A program made the position numbers and the translations under genes. Positions 9,237 through 22,626 of a stretch of 64,000 nt of DNA are shown piece after piece. Within the stretch, counting starts at the first letter, position 1; each line of letters begins with the position of its first letter. Under the pieces are notes generated by a model that saw nothing but the letters and a program-made list of their open reading frames with translations, made no database searches and was not told where the DNA came from. The stretch lies in assembly GCA_043228905.1 (NCBI GenBank), contig JBHGNT010000050.1, forward strand, positions 115,177-179,176, given 5' to 3'. This stretch comes from Azolla caroliniana. Lineage: Eukaryota; Polypodiophyta.

Positions 9237-12200
9237 TATCATAGCTAGCGTTGTTAGCTTCGATTCGCATGTTTGAACACAAAAATCCGATATCACACGA
9301 GCCAGGTATGAACATTTTAATTTACTCACTAGCTCTTCTCAACTCCCTCCTCAAATATTGTAATTTCTTCATGTCTCTCGACCTGAGTTTCAAAATCTCG
9401 ATTTTTTAATTCTATATCATAGCTAGCCTTGTTAGTTTCGATTCGCATGTTTGAATACAGAAATCCGATATCACACGAGCCAGGTATAACCATTTTAATT
9501 TACTCACTCGCTCTTCTCAACTCCCTCCTCCAACATGCTAATTTCCTCATGTCTTTCGACGTCAGTTTCAAAATCTTGATATTTTAATTCTATATCATAG
9601 CTAGCCTTGTTAGCTTCGATTCACATGTTTGAGCACAGAAATCCGATATCACACGAGCCAAGTATGACCATTTTAATTTACTCACTGGCTCTTCTCAACT
9701 CCCTCCTCAAATATGTTAATTTCGTCATGTCTCTCGACCTGAGTTTCAAAATCTCGATTTTTTAATTCTATATCATACCTAGCTTTGTTAGCTTCGATTC
9801 GCATGTTTGAACACAAAAATCAAATATCACACGAGCCAGGTATGACCATTTTAATTTACTCACTCGCTCTTCTCAACTCCCTCCTCCAACATGCTAATTT
9901 CCTCATGTCTTTCGACGTCAGTTTCAAAATCTTGATTTTTTAATTCTATATCATAGCTAGCCTTGTTAGTTTCGATTCGCATGTTTGAACACAGAAATCC
10001 GATATCACACGAGCCAGGTATGACCATTTTAATTTACTCACTCGCTCTTCTCAACTCCCTCCTCCAACATGCTAATTTCCTCATGTCTTTCGACGTCAGT
10101 TTCAAAATCTCGATTTTTTAATTCTATATCATAGCTAGCCTTGTTAGCTTCGATTTGCATGTTTGAACACAGAAATCCGATATCACACGAGCCAGGTATG
10201 ACCATTTAAATTTACTCACTGGCTCTTCTCAACTCCCTCCTCAAATATGCTAATTTCGGCATGTCTCTCGACCTGAGTTTCAAAATCTTGATTTTTAAAT
10301 TCTATATCAAAGCTAGCGTTGTTAGCTTCGATTCGCATGTTTGAACACAAAAATCCGATATTAAACGAGCCAGGTATGACCATTTTAATTTACTCACTCG
10401 CTCTTCTCAACTCCCTCCTCAAATATGCTAATTTCCGCATGTCTCTCGACCTGAGTTTCAAAATCTCGATCTTCTAATTCTATATCATAGCTAGCGTTGT
10501 TAGCTTCGATTCGCATGTTTGAACACAAAAATCCGATATCACACGAGCCAGGTATGAACATTTTAATTTACTCACTAGCTCTTCTCAACTCCCTCCTCAA
10601 ATATTGTAATTTCTTCATGTCTCTCGACCTGAGTTTCAAAATCTCGATTATTTAATTCTATATCATAGCTAGCGTTCTTATCTTCGATTCGCATGTTTGA
10701 ACACAAAAATCCGATATCAGACGTGCCAGGTATGAACATTTTAATTTACTCACTGGCTCTTCTCAACTCCTTCTTGAAATACGCTAATTTCCTCATGTCT
10801 CTCGACCTGAGTTTCAAAATCTCGATTTTTTAATTCTATATCATAGCTAGCGTTGTTAGCTTCGATTTGCATGTTTGAACACAAAAATCCGATATCACAC
10901 GAGCCAGGTATGAACATTTTAATTTACTCACTAGCTCTTCTCAACTCCCTCCTCAAATATTGTAATTTCTTCATGTCTCTCGACCTGAGTTTCAAAGTCT
11001 CGATTATTTAATTCTATATCATAGCTAGCGTTGTTATCTTCGATTCGCATGTTTGAACACAAAAATCCGATATCACACATGCCAGGTATGAACATTTTAA
11101 TTTACTCACTAGCTCTTCTCAACTCCCTCCTCAAATATTCTAATTTCCTCATGTCGCTCGACCTGAGTTTCAAAATCTCGATTTTTTAATTCTATATCAT
11201 AGCTAGCGTTGTTAGCTTCGATTCGCATGTTTGAACACAAAAATCCGATATCACACGAGCCAGGTATGAACATTTTAATTTACTCACTAGCTCTTCTCAA
11301 CTCCCTCCTCAAATATTGTAATTTCCTCATGTCTTTCGACATCAGTTTCAAAATCTTGATTTTTTAATTCTATATCATAGCTAGCGTTGTTAGCTTCGAT
11401 TCGCATGTTTGAACAGAGAAATCCGATATCACACGTGCCAGGTTTGACCAGTTTAATTTACTCACTCGCTCTTCTCAACTCCCTCCTCAAATATGCTAAT
11501 TTCCTCATGTCTCTCGACCTGAGTTTCAAAATCTCGATTTTTTAATTCTATGTCATAACTAGCCTTGTTAGCTTCGATTCGCATGTTTGAACACAGAAAT
11601 CCGATATCACACGAGCCAGGTATGACCATTTTAATTTACTCACTCGCTCTTCTCAACTCCCTCCTCCAACATGCTAATTTCCTCATGTCTTTCGACGTCA
11701 GTTTCCAAATCTCGATTTTTTAATTCTATATCATAGCTAGCCTTGTTAGCTTCGATTCGCATGTTTGAACACAGAAATCCGATATCACACGAGCCAGGTA
11801 TGACCATTTTAATTTACTCACTCGCTCTTCTCAACTCCCTCCTCCAACATGCTAATTTCCTCATGTCTTTCGACGTCAGTTTCAAAATCTTGATTTTTTA
11901 ATTCTATATCATAGCTAGCCTTGTTAGTTTCGATTCGCATGTTTGAACACAAAAATCCGATATCACACGAGCCAGGTATGACCATTTTAATTTACTCACT
12001 CGCTCTTCTCAACTCCCTCCTCCAACATGCTAATTTCCTCATGTCTTTCGACGTCAGTTTCAAAATCTCGATTTTTTAATTCTATATCATAGCTAGCCTT
12101 GTTAGCTTCGATTTGCATGTTTGAACACAGAAATCCGATATCACACGAGCCAGGTATGACCATTTAAATTTACTCACTGGCTCTTCTCAACTCCCTCCTC

Positions 12201-14471
12201 AAATATGCTAATTTCGGCATGTCTCTCGACCTGAGTTTCAAAATCTTGATTTTTAAATTCTATATCAAAGCTAGCGTTGTTAGCTTCGATTCGCATGTTT
12301 GAACACAAAAATCCGATATTAAACGAGCCAGGTATGACCATTTTAATTTACTCACTCGCTCTTCTCAACTCCCTCCTCAAATATGCTAATTTCCGCATGT
12401 CTCTCGACCTGAGTTTCAAAATCTCGATCTTCTAATTCTATATCATAGCTAGCGTTGTTAGCTTCGATTCGCATGTTTGAACACAAAAATCCGATATCAC
12501 ACGAGCCAGGTATGAACATTTTAATTTACTCACTAGCTCTTCTCAACTCCCTCCTCAAATATTGTAATTTCTTCATGTCTCTCGACCTGAGTTTCAAAAT
12601 CTCGATTATTTAATTCTATATCATAGCTAGCGTTCTTATCTTCGATTCGCATGTTTGAACACAAAAATCCGATATCAGACGTGCCAGGTATGAACATTTT
12701 AATTTACTCACTGGCTCTTCTCAACTCCTTCTTGAAATACGCTAATTTCCTCATGTCTCTCGACCTGAGTTTCAAAATCTCGATTTTTTAATTCTATATC
12801 ATAGCTAGCGTTGTTAGCTTCGATTTGCATGTTTGAACAAAAAAATCCGATATCACACGAGCCAGGTATGAACATTTTAATTTACTCACTAGCTCTTCTC
12901 AACTCCCTCCTCAAATATTGTAATTTCTTCATGTCTCTCGACCTGAGTTTCAAAGTCTCGATTATTTAATTCTATATCATAGCTAGCGTTGTTATCTTCG
13001 ATTCGCATGTTTGAACACAAAAATCCGATATCACACGTGCCAGGTATGAACATTTTAATTTACTCACTAGCTCTTCTCAACTCCCTCCTCAAATATTCTA
13101 ATTTCCTCATGTCGCTCGACCTGAGTTTCAAAATCTCGATTTTTTAATTCTATATCATAGCTAGCGTTGTTAGCTTCGATTCGCATGTTTGAACACAAAA
13201 ATCCGATATCACACGAGCCAGGTATGAACATTTTAATTTACTCACTAGCTCTTCTCAACTCCCTCCTCAAATATTGTAATTTCCTCATGTCTTTCGACAT
13301 CAGTTTCAAAATCTTGATTTTTTAATTCTATATCATAGCTAGCGTTGTTAGCTTCGATTCGCATGTTTGAACAGAGAAATCCGATATCACACGTGCCAGG
13401 TTTGACCAGTTTAATTTACTCACTCGCTCTTCTCAACTCCCTCCTCAAATATTGTAATTTCCTCATGTCTCTCGACCTGAGTTTCAAAGTCTTGATTTTT
13501 TAATTCTATATCATAGCTAGCCTTGTTAGTTTCGATTCGCATGTTGGAACACAGAAATCCGATATCACACGAGCCAGGTATGACCATTTTAATTTACTCA
13601 CTCGCTCTTCTCAACTCCCTCCTCCAACATGCTAATTTCCTCATGTCTTTAGACGTCAGTTTCAAAATCTTGATTTTTTAATTCTATATCATAGCTAGCC
13701 TTGTTAGCTTCGATTTGCATGTTTGAACACAGAAATCCGATATCACACGAGCCAGGTATGACCATTTTAATTTACTCATACGCTCTTCTCAACTCCCTCC
13801 TCAAATATGCTAATTTCGGCATGTCTCTCGACCTGAGTTTCAAAATCTTGATTTTTTAATTCTATATCATAGCTAGCCTTGTTAGTTTCGATTCGCATGT
13901 TTGAACACAGAAATCCGATATCACACGAGCCAGGTATGACCATTTTAATTTACTCACTCGCTCTTCTCAACTCCCTCCTCCAACATGCTAATTTCCTCAT
14001 GTCTTTCGACGTCAGTTTCAAAATCTCGATTTTTTAATTCTATATCATAGCTAGCCTTGTTAGCTTCGATTTGCATGTTTGAACACAGAAATCCGATATC
14101 ACACGAGCCAGGTATGACCATTTAAATTTACTCACTGGCTCTTCTCAACTCCCTCCTCAAATATGCTAATTTCGGCATGTCTCTCGACCTGAGTTTCAAA
14201 ATCTTGATTTTTAAATTCTATATCAAAGCTAGCGTTGTTAGCTTCGATTCGCATGTTTGAACACAAAAATACGATATTAAACGAGCCAGGTATGACCATT
14301 TTAATTTACTCACTCGCTCTTCTCAACTCCCTCCTCAAATATGCTAATTTCCGCATGTCTCTCGACCTGAGTTTCAAAATCTCGATCTTCTAATTCTATA
14401 TCATAGCTAGCGTTGTTAGCTTCGATTCGCATGTTTGAACACAAAAATCCGATATCACACGAGCCAGGTAT
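9237..14471 (+). repeat. 32-monomer block, copy B (partial)
   Basis: Near-identical to 3541-8775 for about 5.2 kb. The only base difference I noticed is cacacgctc at about 8082 against catacgctc at about 13,778. Copy A turns to gaccat at about 8776, whereas copy B turns to gaacat at about 14,472. The near identity means the duplication is recent, or that gene conversion has kept it uniform. Confidence 0.86.
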
Positions 14472-17400
14472 GAACATTTTAATTTACTCACTAGCTCTTC
14501 TCAACTCCCTCCTCAAATATTGTAATTTCTTCATGTCTCTCGACCTGAGTTTCAAAATCTCGATTATTTAATTCTATATCATAGCTAGCGTTCTTATCTT
14601 CGATTCGCATGTTTGAACACAAAAATCCGATATCAGACGTGCCAGGTATGAACATTTTAATTTACTCACTGGCTCTTCTCAACTCCTTCTTGAAATACGC
14701 TAATTTCCTCATGTCTCTCGACCTGAGTTTCAAAATCTCGATTTTTTAATTCTATATCATAGCTAGCGTTGTTAGCTTCGATTCGCATGTTTGAACACAA
14801 AAATCCGATATCAGACGTGCCAGGTATGAACATTTTAATTTACTCACTGGCTCTTCTCAACTCCTTCTTGAAATACGCTAATTTCCTCATGTCTCTCGAC
14901 CTGAGTTTCAAAATCTCGATTTTTTAATTCTATATCATAGCTAGCGTTGTTAGCTTCGATTTGCATGTTTGAACAAAAAAATCCGATATCACACGAGCCA
15001 GGTATGAACATTTTAATTTACTCACTAGCTCTTCTCAACTCCCTCCTCAAATATTGTAATTTCTTCATGTCTCTCGACCTGAGTTTCAAAATCTCGATTA
15101 TTTAATTCTATATCATAGCTAGCGTTCTTATCTTCGATTCGCATGTTTGAACACAAAAATCCGATATCAGACGTGCCAGGTATGAACATTTTAATTTACT
15201 CACTGGCTCTTCTCAACTCATTCTTGAAATACGCTAATTTCCTCATGTCTCTCGACCTGAGTTTCAAAATCTCGATTTTTTAATTCTATATCATAGCTAG
15301 CGTTGTTAGTTTCGATTTGCATGTTTGAACACAAAAATCCGATATCACACGAGCCAGGTATGAACATTTTAATTTACTCACTAGCTCTTCTCAACTCCCT
15401 CCTCAAATATTGTAATTTCTTCATGTCTCTCGACCTGAGTTTCAAAATCTCGATTATTTAATTCTATATCATAGCTAGCGTTGTTATCTTCGATTCGCAT
15501 GTTTGAACACAAAAATCCGATATCACACGTGCCAGGTCTGAACATTTTAATTTACTGACTGGCTCTTCTCAACTCCTTCTTGAAATATGCTAATTTCCTC
15601 ATGTCTCTCGACCTGAGTTTCAAAATCTCGATTTTTTAATTCTATATGATAGCTAGCGTTGTTAGCTTCGATTCGGATGTTTGAACACAAAAATCCGATA
15701 TCACACGAGCCAGGTATGAACATTTTAATTTACTCACTAGCTCTTCTCAACTCCCTCCTCAAATATTCTAATTTCCTCATGTCTTTCGACGTGAGTTTCA
15801 AAATCTTGATTTTTAAATTCTATATCAAAGCTAGCGTTGTTATCTTCGATTCGCATGTTTGAACAGAGAAATCGGATATCACACGTGCCAGGTTTGACCA
15901 GTTTAATTTACTCACTCGCTCTTCTCAACTCCCTCCTCAAATATGCTAATTTCCTCATGTCTCTCGACCTGAGTTTCAAAATCTCGATTTTTTAATTCTA
16001 TGTCATAGCTAGCCTTGTTAGCTTCGATTCGCATGTTTGAACACAGAAATCCGATATCACACGAGCCAGGTATGACCATTTTAATTTACTCACTCGCTCT
16101 TCTCAACTCCCTCCTCCAACATGCTAATTTCCTCATGTCTTTCGACGTCAGTTTCAAAATCTTGATTTTTTAATTCTATATCATAGCTAGCCTTGTTAGT
16201 TTCGATTCGCATGTTTGAACCCAGAAATCCGATATCACACGAGCCAGGTATGACCATTTTAATTTACTCACTCGCTCTTCTCAACTCCCTCCTCCAACAT
16301 GCTAATTTCCTCATGTCTTTCGACGTCAGTTTCAAAATCTCGATTTTTTAATTCTATATCATAGCTAGCCTTGTTAGCTTCGATTTGCATGTTTGAACAC
16401 AGAAATCCGATATCACACGAGCCAAGTATGACCATTTAAATTTACTCACTCGCTCTTCTCAACTCCCTCCTCAAATATGCTAATTTCGGCATGTCTCTCG
16501 ACCTGAGTTTCAAAATCTTGATTTTTAAATTCTATATCAAAGCTAGCGTTGTTAGCTTCGATTCGCATGTTTGAACACAAAAATCCGATATTAAACGAGC
16601 CAGGTATGACCATTTTAATTTACTCACTCGCTCTTCTCAACTCCCTCCTCAAATATGCTAATTTCCGCATGTCTCTCGACCTGAGTTTCAAAATCTCGAT
16701 CTTCTAATTCTATATCATAGCTAGCGTTGTTAGCTTCGATTCGCATGTTTGAACACAAAAATCCGATATCACACGAGCCAGGTATGAACATTTTAATTTA
16801 CTCACTAGCTCTTCTCAACTCCCTCCTCAAATATTGTAATTTCTTCATGTCTCTCGACCTGAGTTTCAAAATCTCGATTATTTAATTCTATATCATAGCT
16901 AGCGTTCTTATCTTCGATTCGCATGTTTGAACACAAAAATCCGATATCAGACGTGCCAGGTATGAACATTTTAATTTACTCACTGGCTCTTCTCAACTCC
17001 TTCTTGAAATACGCTAATTTCCTCATGTCTCTCGACCTGAGTTTCAAAATCTCGATTTTTTAATTCTATATCATAGCTAGCGTTGTTAGCTTCGATTTGC
17101 ATGTTTGAACAAAAAAATCCGATATCACACGAGCCAGGTATGAACATTTTAATTTACTCACTAGCTCTTCTCAACTCCCTCCTCAAATATTGTAATTTCT
17201 TCATGTCTCTCGACCTGAGTTTCAAAATCTCGATTATTTAATTCTATATCATAGCTAGCGTTCTTATCTTCGATTCGCATGTTTGAACACAAAAATCCGA
17301 TATCAGACGTGCCAGGTATGAACATTTTAATTTACTCACTCGCTCTTCTCAACTCCCTCCTCAAATATGCTAATTTCCGCATGTCTCTCGACCTGAGTTT

Positions 17401-18070
17401 CAAAATCTCGATCTTCTAATTCTATATCATAGCTAGCGTTGTTAGCTTCGATTCGCATGTTTGAACACAAAAATCCGATATCACACGAGCCAGGTATGAA
17501 CATTTTAATTTACTCACTAGCTCTTCTCAACTCCCTCCTCAAATATTGTAATTTCTTCATGTCTCTCGACCTGAGTTTCAAAATCTCGATTATTTAATTC
17601 TATATCATAGCTAGCGTTCTTATCTTCGATTCGCATGTTTGAACACAAAAATCCGATATCAGACGTGCCAGGTATGAACATTTTAATTTACTCACTGGCT
17701 CTTCTCAACTCCTTCTTGAAATACGCTAATTTCCTCATGTCTCTCGACCTGAGTTTCAAAATCTCGATTTTTTAATTCTATATCATAGCTAGCGTTGTTA
17801 GCTTCGATTCGCATGTTTGAACACAAAAATCCGATATTAAACGAGCCAGGTATGACCATTTTAATTTACTCACTCGCTCTTCTCAACTCCCTCCTCAAAT
17901 ATGCTAATTTCCGCATGTCTCTCGACCTGAGTTTCAAAATCTCGATCTTCTAATTCTATATCATAGCTAGCGTTGTTAGCTTCGATTCGCATGTTTGAAC
18001 ACAAAAATCCGATATCACACGAGCCAGGTATGAACATTTTAATTTACTCACTAGCTCTTCTCAACTCCCT
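14472..18070 (+). repeat. Mosaic of short monomer shuffles
   Basis: The order of variant monomers here changes every one to four units. The ccttcttgaaatacgc variant appears at 14,685, 14,863, 16,999 and 17,711, i.e. at steps of 1, 12 and 4 monomers, and the ccgcatg/cgatcttctaatt variant recurs between. Private changes include ctcattcttg (about 15,219), gattcggatg (15,676) and gaacccag (about 16,219). No long block is kept, which suggests repeated small unequal exchanges. Confidence 0.7.
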
Positions 18071-20224
18071 CCTCAAATATTGTAATTTCTTCATGTCTCT
18101 CGACCTGAGTTTCAAAATCTCGATTATTTAATTCTATATCATAGCTAGCGTTCTTATCTTCGATTCGCATGTTTGAACACAAAAATCCGATATCAGACGT
18201 GCCAGGTATGAACATTTTAATTTACTCACTGGCTCTTCTCAACTCCTTCTTGAAATACGCTAATTTCCTCATGTCTCTCGACCTGAGTTTCAAAATCTCG
18301 ATTTTTTAATTCTATATCATAGCTAGCGTTGTTAGCTTCGATTTGCATGTTTGAACAAAAAAATCCGATATCACACGAGCCAGGTATGAACATTTTAATT
18401 TACTCACTAGCTCTTCTCAACTCCCTCCTCAAATATTGTAATTTCTTCATGTCTCTCGACCTGAGTTTCAAAATCTCGATTATTTAATTCTATATCATAG
18501 CTAGCGTTCTTATCTTCGATTCGCATGTTTGAACACAAAAATCCGATATCAGACGTGCCAGGTATGAACATTTTAATTTACTCACTGGCTCTTCTCAACT
18601 CCTTCTTGAAATACGCTAATTTCCTCATGTCTCTCGACCTGAGTTTCAAAATCTCGATTTTTTAATTCTATATCACAGCTAGCGTTGTTAGCTTCGATTT
18701 GCATGTTTGAACAAAAAAATCCGATATCACACGAGCCAGGTATGAACATTTTAATTTACTCACTAGCTCTTCTCAACTCCCTCCTCAAATATTGTAATTT
18801 CTTCATGTCTCTCGACCTGAGTTTCAAAGTCTTGATTTTTTAATTCTATATCATAGCTAGCCTTGTTAGTTTCGATTCGCATGTTGGAACACAGAAATCC
18901 GATATCACACGAGCCAGGTATGACCATTTTAATTTACTCACTCGCTCTTCTCAACTCCCTCCTCCAACATGCTAATTTCCTCATGTCTTTCGACGTCAGT
19001 TTCAAAATCTCGATTTTTTAATTCTATATCATAGCTAGCCTTGTTAGCTTCGATTTGCATGTTTGAACACAGAAATCCGATATCACACGAGCCAGGTATG
19101 ACCATTTTAATTTACTCACTGGCTCTTCTCAACTCCCTCCTCAAATATGCTAATTTCCTCATGTCTCTCGACCTGAGTTTCGAAATCTCAATTTTTTAAT
19201 TCTATATCATAGCTAGCGTTGTTAGCTTCGATTCGCATGTTTGAACACAAAAATCCGATATCAGACGTGCCAGGTATGAACATTTTAATTTACTCACTGG
19301 CTCTTCTCAACTCCTTCTTGAAATACGCTAATTTCCTCATGTCTCTCGACCTGAGTTTCAAAATCTCGATTTTTTAATTCTATATCATAGCTAGCGTTGT
19401 TAGCTTCGATTTGCATGTTTGAACACAAAAATCCGATATCACACGAGCCAGGTATGAACATTTTAATTTACTCACTAGCTCTTCTCAACTCCCTCCTCAA
19501 ATATTGTAATTTCTTCATGTCTCTCGACCTGAGTTTCAAAGTCTCGATTATTTAATTCTATATCATAGCTAGCGTTGTTATCTTCGATTCGCATGTTTGA
19601 ACACAAAAATCCGATATCACACGTGCCAGGTATGAACATTTTAATTTACTCACTAGCTCTTCTCAACTCCCTCCTCAAATATTCTATTTTCCTCATGTCG
19701 CTCGACCTGAGTCTCAAAATCTCGATTTTTTAATTCTATATCATAGCTAGCGTTGTTAGCTTCGATTCGCATGTTTGAACACAAAAATCCGATATCACAC
19801 GAGCCAGGTATGAACATTTTAATTTACTCACTAGCTCTTCTCAACTCCCTCCTCAAATATTGTAATTTCCTCATGTCTTTCGACGTCAGTTTCAAAATCT
19901 TGATTTTTTAATTCTATATCATAGCTAGCGTTGTTAGCTTCGATTCGCATGTTTGAACAGAGAAATCCGATATCACACGTGCCAGGTTTGACCAGTTTAA
20001 TTTACTCACTCGCTCTTCTCAACTCCCTCCTCAAATATGCTAATTTCCTCATGTCTCTCGACCTGAGTTTCAAAATCTCGATTTTTTAATTCTATGTCAT
20101 AGCTAGCCTTGTTAGCTTCGATTCACATGTTTGAACACAGAAATCCGATATCACACGAGCCAGGTATGACCATTTTAATTTACTCACTCGCTCTTCTCAA
20201 CTCCCTCCTCCAACATGCTAATTT
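18071..20224 (+). repeat. 2,154-bp tandem duplication, first copy
   Basis: Recurs directly to the right at an offset of 2,154 bp, which is 12 x 178 plus 18. Anchors are ccttcttg at 18,601 and 20,755 and at 19,313 and 21,467, and gaacagag at 19,955 and 22,109. Differences from the second copy include tatcacagct (about 18,673), attctatttt (19,681) and gagtctcaaa (19,710), all private to this copy. Confidence 0.88.
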
Positions 20225-20240
20225 CCTCAAATATTGTAAT
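20207..20240 (+). other. Out-of-register recombination junction (+18 bp monomer)
   Basis: Here ctccaacatgctaattt is followed by cctcaaatattgtaattt, so the aatttcctca part of one monomer joins the ccctcctcaaat part of another. Both parents contain cctca, placed 18 bp apart in monomer phase. The breakpoint lies within those five shared bases (20,225-20,229). The result is a 196-bp monomer (anchors 20,126 and 20,322) and the 2,154-bp duplication. Confidence 0.9.
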
Positions 20241-22378
20241 TTCTTCATGTCTCTCGACCTGAGTTTCAAAATCTCGATTATTTAATTCTATATCATAGCT
20301 AGCGTTCTTATCTTCGATTCGCATGTTTGAACACAAAAATCCGATATCAGACGAGCCAGGTATGAACATTTTAATTTACTCACTGGCTCTTCTCAACTCC
20401 TTCTTGAAATACGCTAATTTCCTCATGTCTCTCGACCTGAGTTTCAAAATCTCGATTTTTTAATTCTATATCATAGCTAGCGTTGTTAGCTTCGATTTGC
20501 ATGTTTGAACAAAAAAATCCGATATCACACGAGCCAGGTATGAACATTTTAATTTACTCACTAGCTCTTCTCAACTCCCTCCTCAAATATTGTAATTTCT
20601 TCATGTCTCTCGACCTGAGTTTCAAAATCTCGATTATTTAATTCTATATCATAGCTAGCGTTCTTATCTTCGATTCGCATGTTTGAACACAAAAATCCGA
20701 TATCAGACGTGCCAGGTATGAACATTTTAATTTACTCACTGGCTCTTCTCAACTCCTTCTTGAAATACGCTAATTTCCTCATGTCTCTCGACCTGAGTTT
20801 CAAAATCTCGATTTTTTAATTCTATATCATAGCTAGCGTTGTTAGCTTCGATTTGCATGTTTGAACAAAAAAATCCGATATCACACGAGCCAGGTATGAA
20901 CATTTTAATTTACTCACTAGCTCTTCTCAACTCCCTCCTCAAATATTGTAATTTCTTCATGTCTCTCGACCTGAGTTTCAAAGTCTTGATTTTTTAATTC
21001 TATATCATAGCTAGCCTTGTTAGTTTCGATTCGCATGTTGGAACACAGAAATCCGATATCACACGAGCCAGGTATGACCATTTTAATTTACTCACTCGCT
21101 CTTCTCAACTCCCTCCTCCAACATGCTAATTTCCTCATGTCTTTCGACGTCAGTTTCAAAATCTCGATTTTTTAATTCTATATCATAGCTAGCCTTGTTA
21201 GCTTCGATTTGCATGTTTGAACACAGAAATCCGATATCACACGAGCCAGGTATGACCATTTTAATTTACTCACTGGCTCTTCTCAACTCCCTCCTCAAAT
21301 ATGCTAATTTCCTCATGTCTCTCGACCTGAGTTTCGAAATCTCAATTTTTTAATTCTATATCATAGCTAGCGTTGTTAGCTTCGATTCGCATGTTTGAAC
21401 ACAAAAATCCGATATCAGACGTGCCAGGTATGAACATTTTAATTTACTCACTGGCTCTTCTCAACTCCTTCTTGAAATACGCTAATTTCCTCATGTCTCT
21501 CGACCTGAGTTTCAAAATCTCGATTTTTTAATTCTATATCATAGCTAGCGTTGTTAGCTTCGATTTGCATGTTTGAACACAAAAATCCGATATCACACGA
21601 GCCAGGTATGAACATTTTAATTTACTCACTAGCTCTTCTCAACTCCCTCCTCAAATATTGTAATTTCTTCATGTCTCTCGACCTGAGTTTCAAAGTCTCG
21701 ATTATTTAATTCTATATCATAGCTAGCGTTGTTATCTTCGATTCGCATGTTTGAACACAAAAATCCGATATCACACGTGCCAGGTATGAACATTTTAATT
21801 TACTCACTAGCTCTTCTCAACTCCCTCCTCAAATATTCTAATTTCCTCATGTCGCTCGACCTGAGTTTCAAAATCTCGATTTTTTAATTCTATATCATAG
21901 CTAGCGTTGTTAGCTTCGATTCGCATGTTTGAACACAAAAATCCGATATCACACGAGCCAGGTATGAACATTTTAATTTACTCACTAGCTCTTCTCAACT
22001 CCCTCCTCAAATATTGTAATTTCCTCATGTCTTTCGACGTCAGTTTCAAAATCTTGATTTTTTAATTCTATATCATAGCTAGCGTTGTTAGCTTCGATTC
22101 GCATGTTTGAACAGAGAAATCCGATATCACACGTGCCAGGTTTGACCAGTTTAATTTACTCACTCGCTCTTCTCAACTCCCTCCTCAAATATGCTAATTT
22201 CCTCATGTCTCTCGACCTGAGTTTCAAAATCTCGATTTTTTAATTCTATGTCATAGCTAGCCTTGTTAGCTTCGATTCACATGTTTGAACACAGAAATCC
22301 GATATCACACGAGCCAGGTATGACCATTTTAATTTACTCACTCGCTCTTCTCAACTCCCTCCTCCAACATGCTAATTT
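20225..22378 (+). repeat. 2,154-bp tandem duplication, second copy
   Basis: Direct tandem copy of 18,071-20,224. It carries cagacgagcc (about 20,349) where the first copy has cagacgtgcc. Its left limit is the out-of-phase junction described separately; at its right end the monomer continues normally as tttcctcatgtc. Confidence 0.88.
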
Positions 22379-22580
22379 CCTCATGTCTTTTGACGTCAGT
22401 TTCAAAATCTTGATTTTTTAATTCTATATCATAGCTAGCCTTGTTAGCTTCGATTCGCATGTTTGAACACAGAAATCCGATATCACACGAGCCAGGTATG
22501 ACCATTTTAATTTACTCACTCGCTCTTCTCAACTCCCTCCTCCAACATGCTAATTTCCTCATGTCTTTCGACGTCAGTTT

Positions 22581-22581
22581 T
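22581..22581 (+). other. Single-base insertion, 179-bp monomer
   Basis: gacgtcagttttcaaaatc has four T where all other monomers of this type have three. Anchor spacing 22,458 to 22,637 is 179 bp. Equivalent monomers elsewhere lack it, so it is private. Confidence 0.9.
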
Positions 22582-22626
22582 CAAAATCTCGATTTTTTAA
22601 TTCTATATCATAGCTAGCCTTGTTAG

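Noticed and set aside
20184-20369. 61-codon minus-strand frame with a charged, coiled-coil-like stretch
   Set aside because: It spans the +18-bp junction and exists only because the phase slip joins two monomer frames.
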